64,000 nucleotides of DNA from Acuticoccus sp963704595 (GTDB lineage Bacteria > Pseudomonadota > Alphaproteobacteria > Rhizobiales > Amorphaceae): positions 2,294,001-2,358,000 of the forward strand of contig OY969922.1 of NCBI GenBank assembly GCA_963704595.1. Reading direction: 5' to 3'. The notes under the pieces are model-generated. The model ran no database searches. It was not told the origin of the DNA and saw only the letters and a list, made by a program, of their open reading frames with translations. Made by a program: the position numbers and the translations under genes. Shown here in pieces: positions 1 through 8,860 of this stretch. Numbering within the stretch: position 1 is the first letter of the stretch; each line of letters begins with the position of its first letter.

Positions 1-1
1 T

Positions 2-469
2 GCCGTCACGCTCGCCGCCGTCGCCATCGCGTTGACGGTGCTCGTCTATGGCGCAGTCGCGGTCCTCGTGAAGACGGACGACGTCGGCCTGAAGCTCGCG
101 CGCGACGGATCGTTCTCCGTGGCACGTTCGTTCGGCCGCGGGCTCGTGAAGGCGATGCCGATCATCCTCAAGCTCGTGGCGACCGTGGGGACCGCCGCGA
201 TGCTCTGGGTTGGCGGCAACATCCTGGTTCACGGCCTGCATGACCTCGGTGTCCACGCTCCCTACGAGATGGTGACGCTCGCCGCCGACGCCGTTGCCGC
301 CGCGGTCGGGACGCTGACAGGCGTCGTCCGCTGGGTCGTGACGGCGACGATCGACGGCATCATCGGGCTTGCGGTGGGCCTTGCCCTGATGCCGCTCGTG
401 AACCGGGGTATCGTGCCACTCGTCTCGGGGCTCTTTCCCGAAAAGGCCGCCGAGGAGCCGGTGGCCTGA
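2..469 (+). CDS. DUF808 (YedI-like) membrane protein, C-terminal part
   Basis: The gene enters from the left edge, in frame from base 2, and ends at a TGA at 467-469, so only the last 155 residues are visible. It is strongly hydrophobic. It carries the features I associate with the DUF808/YedI inner-membrane family: a KTDDVGLKLA segment, then AAMLWVGGNILVHGL, and a final glycine-rich membrane segment before a short acidic tail (EKAAEEPVA). Family members are about 300 residues, so roughly half is missing here. The cellular role of the family is not established. The family call rests on remembered motifs; the N-terminal half was not seen. Confidence 0.75.
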   Translation, partial: AVTLAAVAIALTVLVYGAVAVLVKTDDVGLKLARDGSFSVARSFGRGLVKAMPIILKLVATVGTAAMLWVGGNILVHGLHDLGVHAPYEMVTLAADAVAAAVGTLTGVVRWVVTATIDGIIGLAVGLALMPLVNRGIVPLVSGLFPEKAAEEPVA

Positions 470-594
470 CTGTAAAGGCCGCCGGATCACGACCACGACC
501 CTTTCGATTGGACGAGGGCTGGCTGTCCGAACTTTAATCCGAAATCCGACCTGCCGAGTTGCGGGACGAGCCGGCCAGCCATAGCTCGAGGCTC

Positions 595-2028
595 ATGTCC
601 CTTCAGATCACCTCCCCAATCGGGCCCGTCCTTTTTCTCGATTGTGTCGAGAACGGCGAGCTGCGCCTCTCGGCACTCTTCATCACTGCGAAGGGCATAG
701 AGCCGTCGTCGGTCGAGCTCCCATCCGGGCCGGCGCGTGCCGTGGCCCTGGCGGAGTATGACGACGCCACGGTCTGGCGCGCCCGGTTTTCGCTGCCGGC
801 CGACCGTTCGTCCGCTTATAAATGGCAAGGCGAAAGCTACGAGGTCGCGGGCGACCTGACGGGTGATCTGCGTCTCGCCTATGTCTCCTGCAATGGAGAG
901 GAGGTGGGCGACATGGAGCGCGAAGGCTCCGAGCGGAACGCCATGTGGGCCCGCCTGCGTGAAGAGCACCGGCGCCAGCCCTTTGCGCTCATGCTGCACG
1001 GCGGCGACCAGGTCTACGCCGACGAGGTCACCCACGGGCACGCACTCAGCCACGACTGGCCCGACGAGGTGCCGGACGATCCCTCCGCGCCGGCGCTCGC
1101 TGATCTGCGGCATCACCTGCGCCAACGCTTCTTCGAGCGGTACGCCGCGCTCTACGCCGCTCCCGAAGTCGCATGGCTCGCCGCACGCGTGCCCTCGCTC
1201 ATGCAATGGGACGACCACGACATCTGCGACGGCTGGGGGTCGCTGCGCCGTTCACGCACGAACTCGCAGGTCGGCCAGACTTTGTTCTCGGTCGCGCGCG
1301 AAAGTTTCCTCGTCTTCCAGCAGGCGACGACCGAGGACGACCTGCCCGCCCGTTTCGCCGATCCGTCCGGGCGCCACCTTGGCTGGAGCATCCACGCGCC
1401 ATCGCTTCGCATTCTCGCGCCCGACCTCAGATCGGAACGGACGCGGCGCGACATCATGCGGTCCGGCGGCTGGTCGATGATGGAGACGGAAGCCGGGCGC
1501 GACGGGGAGGGGCACACGCTTCTGATGTCGAGCGTTCCCCTCCTCGGTCCACGCCTGTCGCTGCTCGAGACCCTGATGGTCGCGATCCCTCGCATGCAGA
1601 AGTACGAAGACGACCTGCGCGACCAGTGGCAGAGCAGCGCTCACCGCGACGAGTGGCGCCGGATGCTGGGTCTCGTCCGCGACATTGCGATCCGGGACGG
1701 CCATGGGCTGACCGCCATCTCGGGGGAAATCCACCTCGCCACGCGCGCGGTCATGGATCTGGGCGATGGTCTTCGGCTCAACCAGCTGGTGGCGTCCGGC
1801 ATCGCCCACCGCGCCCCCCCAAAGGGCTGGGCACGCTTCCTCGGCGCACTCGCCTCCCTGGGGGACAGCCCGCTGCCTGGTCATCAAATCCGCGTGGAGC
1901 GGCTCCCCGGCCAACCCTTCCGCTATCTGGCCGAGCGGAACTACCTGCTCCTCGAACGCCTGTCAGGCGAATGGCGTGCGCGGTGGGATCTGGAGACAAG
2001 TGGAAAGACCGAGCCCCTGCCGCTGTGA
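595..2028 (+). CDS. PhoD-type alkaline phosphatase / metallophosphatase family protein
   Basis: A 477-residue protein of the PhoD-like metallophosphoesterase group. The metal-binding blocks are visible in order: GGDQVYADE near residue 140, WDDHDICDGWGS near 205, and AISGEIHLATRA near 380. I start it at ATG 595, preceded by CGAGG; a TTG at 559 is possible but unneeded. No Sec or Tat signal is seen, so it probably acts in the cytoplasm, unlike classical secreted PhoD. The N-terminal 100 residues look like the beta-sandwich found ahead of the catalytic domain in this family. The substrate is unknown; phosphodiesters or phosphate esters are the expected class. It stands alone, convergent with the AraC gene downstream. 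Confidence 0.8.
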   Translation: MSLQITSPIGPVLFLDCVENGELRLSALFITAKGIEPSSVELPSGPARAVALAEYDDATVWRARFSLPADRSSAYKWQGESYEVAGDLTGDLRLAYVSCNGEEVGDMEREGSERNAMWARLREEHRRQPFALMLHGGDQVYADEVTHGHALSHDWPDEVPDDPSAPALADLRHHLRQRFFERYAALYAAPEVAWLAARVPSLMQWDDHDICDGWGSLRRSRTNSQVGQTLFSVARESFLVFQQATTEDDLPARFADPSGRHLGWSIHAPSLRILAPDLRSERTRRDIMRSGGWSMMETEAGRDGEGHTLLMSSVPLLGPRLSLLETLMVAIPRMQKYEDDLRDQWQSSAHRDEWRRMLGLVRDIAIRDGHGLTAISGEIHLATRAVMDLGDGLRLNQLVASGIAHRAPPKGWARFLGALASLGDSPLPGHQIRVERLPGQPFRYLAERNYLLLERLSGEWRARWDLETSGKTEPLPL

Positions 2029-2068
2029 GGATGTGCCTGATGCAGCAAGCCTTCCTGCAGCCCGTCTC

Positions 2069-2088
2069 GCCGGGCACTAGGTCCCGGC
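2069..2088. terminator. weak hairpin between convergent genes
   Basis: Six-base GC arms (2069-2074 and 2083-2088) flank an 8-base loop in the 82-base gap between the convergent phosphatase and AraC genes. No T-run follows. The position fits a bidirectional terminator, but the stem is short. Confidence 0.3.
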
Positions 2089-2110
2089 GCCCGCCTGAGT
2101 GTTGCGCCTT

Positions 2111-3151
2111 TCAGCGCGCGTCGCGCGGTACGGTCATCATTTCGCGATAGCGGCGCGGGGAAACTCCGGCGATCCGGCGGAACGCGCGCGAGAAATGCTG
2201 CGGGTTTTCGTAGCTGCACATCATCGCGATATCGATCATGCGCAGTTCTCCTTCGGTGAGGAGGTCCCTCGCCAGGTCGAAACGAGCCTCCTGGATGATG
2301 TCGGAGTAGTTGCGACCCTCATTCTGCAAACGTCGCTGCAGCGTCCGGCGGCTGATCCCGGCGATCTCCGCCGCCATGCCGAGATCAGGATAACCATCGC
2401 GCAGGTACGGTCGGACGAGCGCGCGGAGCAGTCCGGCGAACGTCCATCCGTCCCACGGCTCGTCGTTCGCTGAAGAGTTTGCGTCCAGCAGCCGTTTGGC
2501 ACGGCCGTGGGTCGCCGTCTCGACGAGCGGGCGTGCGAGGGCCTCGCGCGCGAACAGAACGGACGTATGCGGCTGCCCGCACCTGATCGGAGTATCCGGC
2601 CATTGCTCGAGAGCGCCGCGTGAAGGGGTGAGGCGCGAGACGAACGTGATCTCGCGCAAGGATCCCGCCGAGCGCGAGGGCATCCCTGCCGCAAGGAGGA
2701 TGCCCCGGATGCTCTGCCACTCGACGAGGCAACGCGTGGGATGATCCTCGAGCGCCGCCATATCGACGATGACGCGGACTGCATCGCCCTCGATCCGCAT
2801 CGACGGGGCCAGAATGTTGTCCTCGACCTCGATCGCGCGGAGAAGGGCGAGGACGCCGGCGAAGCCGGTCTGCGCCGTCGCCATCTGCCGTTGCAGCGGT
2901 GAGCGCAGCGTCGCGGCCGCCAGCTGCCCAGAAGCAAGAAAGCCGAGCTCCATCAGCTCGAGGTCGCGGCCGCAGGTTCGCGCCCAATCGAGCGCGAGCG
3001 GCAAGCTGACGTATTCGTCCGGCATCTCCTCCACCCATGTCGGGAGCCGCGAGCGCGCGAGATCGCGCGCAACGGGAGCACCGACCGACCGCAGGAAGTC
3101 GAGGTAGATGTGGAGATGGGCGGCCCGGGTCGCGGCAAGGCTGTGTCGCAT
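2111..3151 (-). CDS. AraC family transcriptional regulator
   Basis: A 346-residue DNA-binding regulator with the usual two-part AraC layout. An N-terminal sensing domain of the arabinose-binding-like type found in OruR/ArgR-like regulators covers about residues 20-210. The C-terminal double helix-turn-helix is at about 245-335. The second recognition region reads SYENPQHFSRAFRRIAGVSP, and the first contains AEIAGISRRTLQRRL. It is transcribed away from a short AraC-type gene at 3245, so the 93 bases between them hold both promoters. Its targets may be the divergent HTH gene and the DUF1254 gene beyond it. The ligand is unknown. Confidence 0.85.
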   Translation of the reverse strand: MRHSLAATRAAHLHIYLDFLRSVGAPVARDLARSRLPTWVEEMPDEYVSLPLALDWARTCGRDLELMELGFLASGQLAAATLRSPLQRQMATAQTGFAGVLALLRAIEVEDNILAPSMRIEGDAVRVIVDMAALEDHPTRCLVEWQSIRGILLAAGMPSRSAGSLREITFVSRLTPSRGALEQWPDTPIRCGQPHTSVLFAREALARPLVETATHGRAKRLLDANSSANDEPWDGWTFAGLLRALVRPYLRDGYPDLGMAAEIAGISRRTLQRRLQNEGRNYSDIIQEARFDLARDLLTEGELRMIDIAMMCSYENPQHFSRAFRRIAGVSPRRYREMMTVPRDAR

Positions 3152-3244
3152 GCGATCCTCGCCCCGTGCCGCACCGTTGTCGCCGCATCCTCTCGACAGG
3201 TGGCGCGAGATGGGCGGACGAACCGGGTAAAGCCTGCAGAATTC

Positions 3245-3649
3245 ATGGCTATGGCCGCGAATTCTTTATCACGATCGAGCGAGCGAGGGGAAGATCCTGC
3301 CGATCCGGTGCACGTCCGGGCCGTGATGAGCGAACTCGCGCTGTCCGGGCCGCTGTCGGTGGCCCGTGTCGCGGGGGCGCTCGATCTCAGCCCAAGGACG
3401 TTGCAGCGCGGCCTGATGCGCGGCGGGACCACGTTCCGCGCCCTTGTCACCGAGGTTCGCCTCGAGGCGGCACGGACGCTCCTCCTGGACACGCACATGC
3501 CGGTGCACCTCATCGCGCGGCGGGTCGGATACCGCACCCACGGCGCCTTCGGTCGAGCTTTCCTGGGCTGGACGGGATGTCCCCCGAGCACCTTCAGGAA
3601 AAATGCCGCGGTTTCGACGTCAGTGGCGCGAAATGGGCAGAAGCACTGA
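3245..3649 (+). CDS. stand-alone AraC-type helix-turn-helix protein
   Basis: A 134-residue protein made almost only of an AraC-type double HTH. LSVARVAGALDLSPRTLQR is the first motif, and HLIARRVGYRTHGAFGRAFL followed by TGCPPSTFRK is the second. The N-terminal sensing domain of ordinary AraC regulators (total about 300 residues) is absent. The sequence upstream is too short to hold one before the divergent AraC gene starts. I start at ATG 3245; ATG 3251 is also possible. It lies 83 bases upstream of the DUF1254 gene on the same strand and may control it. It could also be the 3' remnant of a larger regulator. Confidence 0.65.
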   Translation: MAMAANSLSRSSERGEDPADPVHVRAVMSELALSGPLSVARVAGALDLSPRTLQRGLMRGGTTFRALVTEVRLEAARTLLLDTHMPVHLIARRVGYRTHGAFGRAFLGWTGCPPSTFRKNAAVSTSVARNGQKH

Positions 3650-3732
3650 TCGCGGCATCCCAATGTGTGCCTAATAGATGGCGGGGCAGCTCGGACACAT
3701 TGGCCCACGCCACCAGGCTTTGGAGGAGTGAC

Positions 3733-5337
3733 ATGTTGAGACGCACAGTGATTGCCGTCACCGTTTCGGTGCTGGTCTTTCCGGCCGCCGTCATGGCCCA
3801 GACGCCCATTCCCCCATCGGTCTCCACGCCCGACCGGGTCGAGACGTCGCGGGGCACGTTCGAGTTCAAGGACGGCGTGCCGACCGAAGCGACGGCACAG
3901 GCGCTCTACGACGAGGTGGACTTCACCTACGCCTTCCGCGCCTTCATGGACAGCCTGCGCGGCGTCAGCATCCGTGCGCTCAAGCAGGGCATGGAGGACG
4001 TGGGCGTCAAGAAGAACGAGGTGATGGTCTTCACCGAGTTGATGGACTCCAATTCGCTGTTCCTCACCCCAAACGCCGATACAATCTACGTGATGGGCTG
4101 GCTTGACCTCAGCGATGGTCCGGTCGTCATCGAGTCGCCGCCCGATTTCCTCGGCATCGTGCAGGATGCGTGGTTCCACTGGGTGACCGACATGGGAGGC
4201 CCGGGACCGGACCGAGGTCTCGGCGGCAAGTACCTCATCGTCCCGCCGGGCTACGAGGGCCAGCTGCCCGACGGCGGCTACTTCATTGCGAATGCGAACA
4301 CCACCGGCATTCTCTGGTTCGGCCGCATGTTCCTGAAGGACGGCAGCGACCCCAAGCCCTCCGTCGAGGTCATCAAGACGCACACGAAGGTCTATCCGTT
4401 CGAGCCGGGCGGCGTCGGCACCTCGATCGCGTCGTTCCTCTCCGCGAAGGCTCACCTCGGGAAGATCACCGAGCCTCCGGCCACCGTCTTCCACGACGGC
4501 AGCGGAAAGGTGATGAACACGCTGCCCCCGAACGACTGGAGTTATTTCGAGCTCTTGAACCAGGTCGTGCAGGAGGAGCCCGCGACTGCACTCGACGTCG
4601 AGCTTATGGGTCCGATCGCAGCCCTTGGTATCGTGAAGGGCGAGCCGTTCGCGCCTGACGAGCGGATGAAGCGCATCATGACCGACGCGGTTGCAGTGGC
4701 GAACGCCGCGTCGCGCAACGTCTTCATGAACCCGCGCGATCCGGACTGGTTCTATTACCCGGACTCTTCCTGGTTCAACATGCTCTTCGAGAGCGGGTTC
4801 GAGTTCGAGACGCCCATCCCCGTGATCACGCCGGAAGGCGCAAAGCCGTTCCCGCCGACCGGGTACCGGCAGATGGATGCCCGCACGGCGTTCTTCTATG
4901 GCGTTACCGGGATCACCCCGGCGATGGCCATGCGACTGACCGGCGTCGGTTCGCAATATCTCTTGGCAGCCAAAGACGGCGACGGGAACTATTTCGACGG
5001 AGCAAAGACGTACAAGGTGACGCTGCCGAACGGGATCCCGGAGGCGAACTTCTGGTCGCTGACGGTCTACGACAACCAGACCCGGTCGATGCTCGCCACA
5101 CCGCAGCGCTACCCGCGGGCGGGCAGCCAGAGCTACCCTTCACCGGCTGCCGAGGCGGACGCCGACGGCACGACCACAGTCTACTTCTCGCCGACCCAGC
5201 CCGAGGGCATCGGCCGGGGCAACTGGATCCAGACGATGCCCGGCAAGGGCTGGTTCGTGGCGCTCCGCCTCTACAGCCCGCTCGAGCCATTCTTCGACAA
5301 GAGCTGGCGGATCAGCGAGATCGAGCCAGTACGGTGA
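3733..5337 (+). CDS. exported DUF1254/DUF1214 domain protein
   Basis: A 534-residue protein with a clear Sec signal (MLRRTVIAVTVSVLVFPAAVMAQ), so it should act in the periplasm or outside. After it come a DUF1254 domain (about 60-200) containing SNSLFLTPNADTIYVMGWLDL and a C-terminal DUF1214 domain (about 390-520) with NFWSLTVYDNQTRSML and GNWIQTMPGKGWF. The start at ATG 3733 is chosen because GGAGGAG lies 5 bases upstream and the signal peptide begins there. The frame stays open further 5' but without coding character. The function of the family is unknown. A strong terminator follows 37 bases after the stop, so the gene is probably monocistronic. Confidence 0.85.
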   Translation: MLRRTVIAVTVSVLVFPAAVMAQTPIPPSVSTPDRVETSRGTFEFKDGVPTEATAQALYDEVDFTYAFRAFMDSLRGVSIRALKQGMEDVGVKKNEVMVFTELMDSNSLFLTPNADTIYVMGWLDLSDGPVVIESPPDFLGIVQDAWFHWVTDMGGPGPDRGLGGKYLIVPPGYEGQLPDGGYFIANANTTGILWFGRMFLKDGSDPKPSVEVIKTHTKVYPFEPGGVGTSIASFLSAKAHLGKITEPPATVFHDGSGKVMNTLPPNDWSYFELLNQVVQEEPATALDVELMGPIAALGIVKGEPFAPDERMKRIMTDAVAVANAASRNVFMNPRDPDWFYYPDSSWFNMLFESGFEFETPIPVITPEGAKPFPPTGYRQMDARTAFFYGVTGITPAMAMRLTGVGSQYLLAAKDGDGNYFDGAKTYKVTLPNGIPEANFWSLTVYDNQTRSMLATPQRYPRAGSQSYPSPAAEADADGTTTVYFSPTQPEGIGRGNWIQTMPGKGWFVALRLYSPLEPFFDKSWRISEIEPVR

Positions 5338-5373
5338 GCCGGTTGCGGCAACGTTTCTGACAAGGAAATGTTG

Positions 5374-5403
5374 AAGGAGCCGCGGCGCGAACCGCGGCTC
5401 CTT
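5374..5403 (+). terminator. 12-bp GC-rich hairpin terminator after DUF1254 gene
   Basis: A perfect 12-base stem (5374-5385 with 5392-5403) closes a 6-base loop CGCGAA and is followed by GCTCGTTTC, a modest T-rich tail. It sits 37 bases after the stop codon. It is the best intrinsic terminator in the first 10 kb. Confidence 0.75.
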
Positions 5404-5705
5404 GCTCGTTTCGGGCAATGACGCGAAGCAGGTCTGGCCGTCATCGTAACCAGCCATCGCGACAGACTGGCGTGGAGGCTTCATCTCCAAGGGCAGCGCG
5501 CAGGAGAGTGGCGGCAGGGATCGGTTCGGCGCTATCGGCCCTGGAGCGGCCACGCGGACTGACTGAGACGGTTTTCTCGCCATCGAGGAGATGCCAGATG
5601 TCGATGCCGCGCGGCTGTGACTGTGAGGGCGCAATCGTGGCGCTATCGACAGGCCCGAAACTGCCGTCCGGCACGACCCGCTTTTCTCCGTCGGCGGAAG
5701 AGGGT
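5404..5705. other. intergenic region before phosphatidylcholine synthase
   Basis: About 300 bases after the hairpin terminator. Open frames pass through on both strands but none has a recognisable product or a good ribosome site. A promoter for the phosphatidylcholine synthase gene must lie here, but I see no convincing -35/-10 pair. Confidence 0.4.
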
Positions 5706-6419
5706 ATGCGGTGTCGGATGCGCTTCAAAGCCTACGCTGTTCATCTGTTCACCGCTGCCGGTGCATCGCTTGCCATGCTCGCGCTGCTGGAGGCCGCGCA
5801 GCAGGACTGGCCGATGATGGCCATCTGGCTGGCTGTCGCCTTCGTCGTGGACGGGATCGACGGCCCCTTGGCGCGCCGCTACGACGTTCACGCCAATGCG
5901 CGCGTGATCGACGGAAGCCTGCTGGATCTGATCATCGATTTCCTGACCTACGTGATGATCCCCGCCTACGCCCTCTACGGATCGGGCTTGCTTCCAGGGT
6001 GGACAGGCTGGTTCGTCGTGCTTCTGATCCCTTTCGCCTCGTCCCTCTACTTTGCCGATACACGCATGAAGACGGACGATGCTTCGTTCCGAGGCTTTCC
6101 CGCATGCTGGAACATGGTGGTTCTGGCATTGCTGGTGATCCAGCCTGGGTGGGAAGTGATCCTCGGCCTCGTCCTGCTCCTGTCGGCGGCCCAGTTCCTC
6201 ATGCTGCGGTTCATTCATCCCGTGCGCACGAAGCGCTGGCGGACCGTGTCATTGCCCGTGGCGTTGATCTGGACAGGCTGCATTGCCTATTCGGCGTGGT
6301 TCAATTTCGCCTCGATGTCGGTGTTGACCGGGATCGTGGCCGTGACGTCAGCCTATCTGCTGCTCGCGGGGATCGCCCAGCAGATCGTTTATGAATCGCG
6401 GCGCGCTTCGCTGATGTAG
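5706..6419 (+). CDS. pcs: phosphatidylcholine synthase
   Basis: A 237-residue membrane enzyme that condenses CDP-diacylglycerol with choline to give phosphatidylcholine, a route typical of alphaproteobacteria. The CDP-alcohol phosphotransferase signature is present: DGIDGPLAR, then a 12-residue spacer, then GSLLDLIID. Other blocks shared with bacterial Pcs are FAVHLF-like (YAVHLFTAAG), YADTRMKT, GFPACWNMVV and FIHPVR. About eight membrane helices are apparent, and the length matches the family. The start at ATG 5706 has GGAAGAGGG just upstream; ATG 5718 is an alternative. The frame is open much further 5', but that part is rich in Arg and Ser and not protein-like. Confidence 0.9.
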   Translation: MRCRMRFKAYAVHLFTAAGASLAMLALLEAAQQDWPMMAIWLAVAFVVDGIDGPLARRYDVHANARVIDGSLLDLIIDFLTYVMIPAYALYGSGLLPGWTGWFVVLLIPFASSLYFADTRMKTDDASFRGFPACWNMVVLALLVIQPGWEVILGLVLLLSAAQFLMLRFIHPVRTKRWRTVSLPVALIWTGCIAYSAWFNFASMSVLTGIVAVTSAYLLLAGIAQQIVYESRRASLM

Positions 6420-6486
6420 AACGGTCGCTTGCGGTGCGCCGCAACGCTTTACGGCGCCACGCCATAACGGGCGGGAGGAGACAGCA

Positions 6487-6969
6487 GTGAGCGTCGCATT
6501 CAAGAAGGAAGACAGCGCCGACACCGCTTCGGAGACGGTGCTGCCCGACCGCCCGATCTCGCAGCATCCGAACCTCGTGACCGGGGAGGGGCTGGCGGCT
6601 CTGGAGCGGCTGCTGGCCGAGGCGCGGGACACCGCCGACGCAGCTGCGGGGATCGAGGACATCAACGAGCGGCGCCGGCAGCAGGCGGTCCCGCTGCGCG
6701 ACCTGCGCTATCTCGCCGAGCGCCTCCGCACCGCGCAGGTGGTGGCGGCGCCAGCGTCGGCCGACACCGTGGCGTTCGGCGGTACGGTGACGTTCCGCCG
6801 CGACGATGGCCGCGTGCAGACGTATCGCATCGTCGGCGAGGACGAGGCAGACCCCAAGGCCGGGACGATTTCCTACGTCTCCCCGGTGGCGCAGCGCCTC
6901 CTCGGCCGCGCGGTCGGCGACGTGGTGGAAGCCGGCGCGAGCGAACTGGAGATCATCTCCATCGCCTGA
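6487..6969 (+). CDS. GreA/GreB-family transcription elongation factor
   Basis: A 160-residue Gre-type factor that would enter the RNA polymerase secondary channel and stimulate transcript cleavage in stalled complexes. The N-terminal half is a helical hairpin with acidic tip residues (GIEDINERRR). The C-terminal half is the FKBP-like Gre domain (TVTFRR..., then GTISYVSPVAQRLLGRAVGDVV). It starts with GTG at 6487 behind GGGAGGAG. The opening segment with LPDRPISQHPNLVT is what I recall from the second GreA paralogue of alphaproteobacteria rather than housekeeping GreA. It is likely transcribed alone or read through from pcs. Confidence 0.8.
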   Translation: MSVAFKKEDSADTASETVLPDRPISQHPNLVTGEGLAALERLLAEARDTADAAAGIEDINERRRQQAVPLRDLRYLAERLRTAQVVAAPASADTVAFGGTVTFRRDDGRVQTYRIVGEDEADPKAGTISYVSPVAQRLLGRAVGDVVEAGASELEIISIA

Positions 6970-7139
6970 CTCTGACGTCCGGAGGAGAGCGACGGGGAAA
7001 GCTAGGCGGACCGGCGGATAGGGCCCTCGAAGTCCGTTTTGACCCGGCGGCTAACCCGGCTGAGGTCGAGCTCAATCCCCGCCTCGCGAACCGCATGACG
7101 CCGGCCTCGCAGCCTCGCGAAAATCCATCGACGGCGTGC

Positions 7140-7958
7140 TCACGCGAGGTCGCTCAGGAAGCGGGCGAGGATTGCGTTGAATGCTTCCGGGGACTGCCAG
7201 AAGGGGGCGTGGCCGGCGCCGGGCAGGCGATGGCAGCGACCGTCCCAGAGGTTTCCGTAGGCGACGCCGTCGAGGTAGTCGAGCCTGATGAGCGGGTCGT
7301 CGGCGCCGTTCACGATCGCGATGGGGACGGTGCTTCGCTCTACGGCGAGGCGCTGGTCGGCGCCGCTGCCGACACGCGCCACGGCGAACAGGGTCTCCCG
7401 GAACCGGCCGTCGGTCCGCTGGATCGCTTCGTGCAGGAACGGCGGGACCGGATCGCCTGCCATCGCGGTCGCGAAGGCGGCGACCTCTTCGTCGGAGAGC
7501 GAGGCGCGGCCCGCGGCGGCGGTGTGCGGGGAAGAGCGGAAGCCCTCCGACATGCCGCCGCGCGGGACCGGCGGCGTCCCCGTCAGCATGAGCCCGCGGA
7601 TGGCACCGAGGTGCGCCAGGAGTTCGATGGCGACATGGCCGCCGAACGACCAGCCGACGACGACCGGATCCATGATCGCCATGACGTCGAGGAGTTCGGC
7701 GATGGCGTCGCCCATCCCGGTCCGCGTGTAGGTGCGGTCGGGGTCGAGCGCGTCGCTGGAGCTGCCGTGGCCGGGGAGGTCGATGGCGAGGAAGCGCCGC
7801 CCCCGTGCGAGCGGCGCCTCGAGCTGATGCCGGAAGATGTTCCGGCAGGAGGAGTTGCCGTGGATCAGGACGACGGGCAGTCCGTCGCCGCCGCTGTCTT
7901 CGACGACGATGGAGCAGTGTGACGTTCTGACGATCCGCAGGTTGTTGGGCGCGTGCAT
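7140..7958 (-). CDS. alpha/beta hydrolase
   Basis: A 272-residue cytoplasmic alpha/beta hydrolase. The oxyanion region HGNSS, the nucleophile elbow GWSFGG, the acid in NGADDPLI and the histidine in GAGHAPF form a complete catalytic set. The start at 7958 is chosen over 8006 because AGGACA lies just upstream. No signal peptide is seen. The closest general types are esterases and C-C bond hydrolases; the substrate cannot be named. A GCTACGGGCGTAAC box (8078-8091) lies about 120 bases upstream and matches boxes near two other gene starts in this window, which suggests shared control. Confidence 0.85.
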   Translation of the reverse strand: MHAPNNLRIVRTSHCSIVVEDSGGDGLPVVLIHGNSSCRNIFRHQLEAPLARGRRFLAIDLPGHGSSSDALDPDRTYTRTGMGDAIAELLDVMAIMDPVVVGWSFGGHVAIELLAHLGAIRGLMLTGTPPVPRGGMSEGFRSSPHTAAAGRASLSDEEVAAFATAMAGDPVPPFLHEAIQRTDGRFRETLFAVARVGSGADQRLAVERSTVPIAIVNGADDPLIRLDYLDGVAYGNLWDGRCHRLPGAGHAPFWQSPEAFNAILARFLSDLA

Positions 7959-8077
7959 CAAAAGTGTCCTGTTCTGTCCGCAGATCCGAGGGGGTGCGGA
8001 GCGCACCCGCCCCGTGCGGAACAGGGCGCAGGGGAACAGCGGCCGATGACCTGTGCGTTTCAGCGTGGACCGGCCGT

Positions 8078-8091
8078 GCTACGGGCGTAAC
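8078..8091. promoter_or_regulatory. candidate operator GNTRC-GGNY-GTAAC, copy 1
   Basis: GCTAC GGGC GTAAC, an imperfect dyad in the gap between two minus-strand hydrolase genes, upstream of the hydrolase at 7140-7958. The same 14-base pattern occurs at 9358, 15883 and 15922. The protein that binds it is unknown. Confidence 0.4.
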
Positions 8092-8098
8092 CGTGCGC

Positions 8099-8860
8099 TC
8101 AGTCGCCCAGCTCTTCCGCGGCGGTCTCGATCAGCGCGGCGACGGCTTCCGGCTGCGAGAGGAAGACGGCGTGGCTGGCGTCGGTCTCCTCGACCGTGCT
8201 GCCGGCGCGCTCTGCCATCCTGCGCATCAGGTCCGGGTTGATCGCGCGGTCGCTGGTCGGGATCAGCGCCCAGCTCGGCTTCGTCTTCCAGGCCGGCTCG
8301 GTGATCTTCGTCTCGAAGGTCACCTGTGCTGGGAACACCTGCGAGTGGCCGAGGAACTCGGCGTCCGCGCGGGGGATGTCGCCGGCGAAGTCGGCGGCGA
8401 AGACTGCGGGGTCGAGATAGAGGAAGCCGTCGGGCGTCGCCTTGATCCCGGTGGTCGCCCCCGGGGTCTCCGCGGCGAGGCCGGCGAGCGTCTCGCCGGC
8501 GCCCGGCTGGAAGGCGGCGATGTAGACGAGGCCCGCGACGTCGTCGGTCGTGCCGGCCTCGGTGATGATGATGCCGCCGTAGCTGTGGCCGACGAGGACC
8601 GACGGGCCGTCCTGCATCGCTAGGATCCGGTGCGTTGCCGCGACGTCGGCCTCCAGCGTCGTCATGGGCGGCTGGACGATGGTCACGGCGTATCCGCGTT
8701 CGGTGAGAAGGTCGTAGACGGCGCGCCAGCCCGACCCGTCGACGAGGGCGCCATGCACGATGACGACGTTGCGGACGGGCTCCGCGCGGGCGGGGATGGC
8801 GGCGGTGAGGGCGAGAAGGGCCGCACCGGCGAGGGAGACGGCATTGAGGGTCAGTCCCAT
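8099..8860 (-). CDS. exported alpha/beta hydrolase
   Basis: A 253-residue alpha/beta hydrolase with a Sec signal peptide (MGLTLNAVSLAGAALLALTAAIPARA), so it should act in the periplasm. The nucleophile elbow is GHSYGG, preceded by VIVHGALVDGSGW. The C-terminal histidine lies in DASHAVFLSQPEAV. This arrangement recalls the EstC/salicylate-esterase-like group of small exported hydrolases. The gene is transcribed alone on the minus strand. The next hydrolase (7140-7958) follows 140 bases downstream, and a regulatory box lies between them. The substrate is unknown. Confidence 0.85.
   Translation of the reverse strand: MGLTLNAVSLAGAALLALTAAIPARAEPVRNVVIVHGALVDGSGWRAVYDLLTERGYAVTIVQPPMTTLEADVAATHRILAMQDGPSVLVGHSYGGIIITEAGTTDDVAGLVYIAAFQPGAGETLAGLAAETPGATTGIKATPDGFLYLDPAVFAADFAGDIPRADAEFLGHSQVFPAQVTFETKITEPAWKTKPSWALIPTSDRAINPDLMRRMAERAGSTVEETDASHAVFLSQPEAVAALIETAAEELGD

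Noticed and set aside
3037..3732. Extension of the DUF1254 frame back to 3037
   Set aside because: It runs through two regulator genes in other frames; the signal peptide and GGAGGAG fix the start at 3733.
5418..5705. N-terminal extension of phosphatidylcholine synthase
   Set aside because: Arg/Ser-rich, not membrane-like, and a good ribosome site supports ATG 5706.
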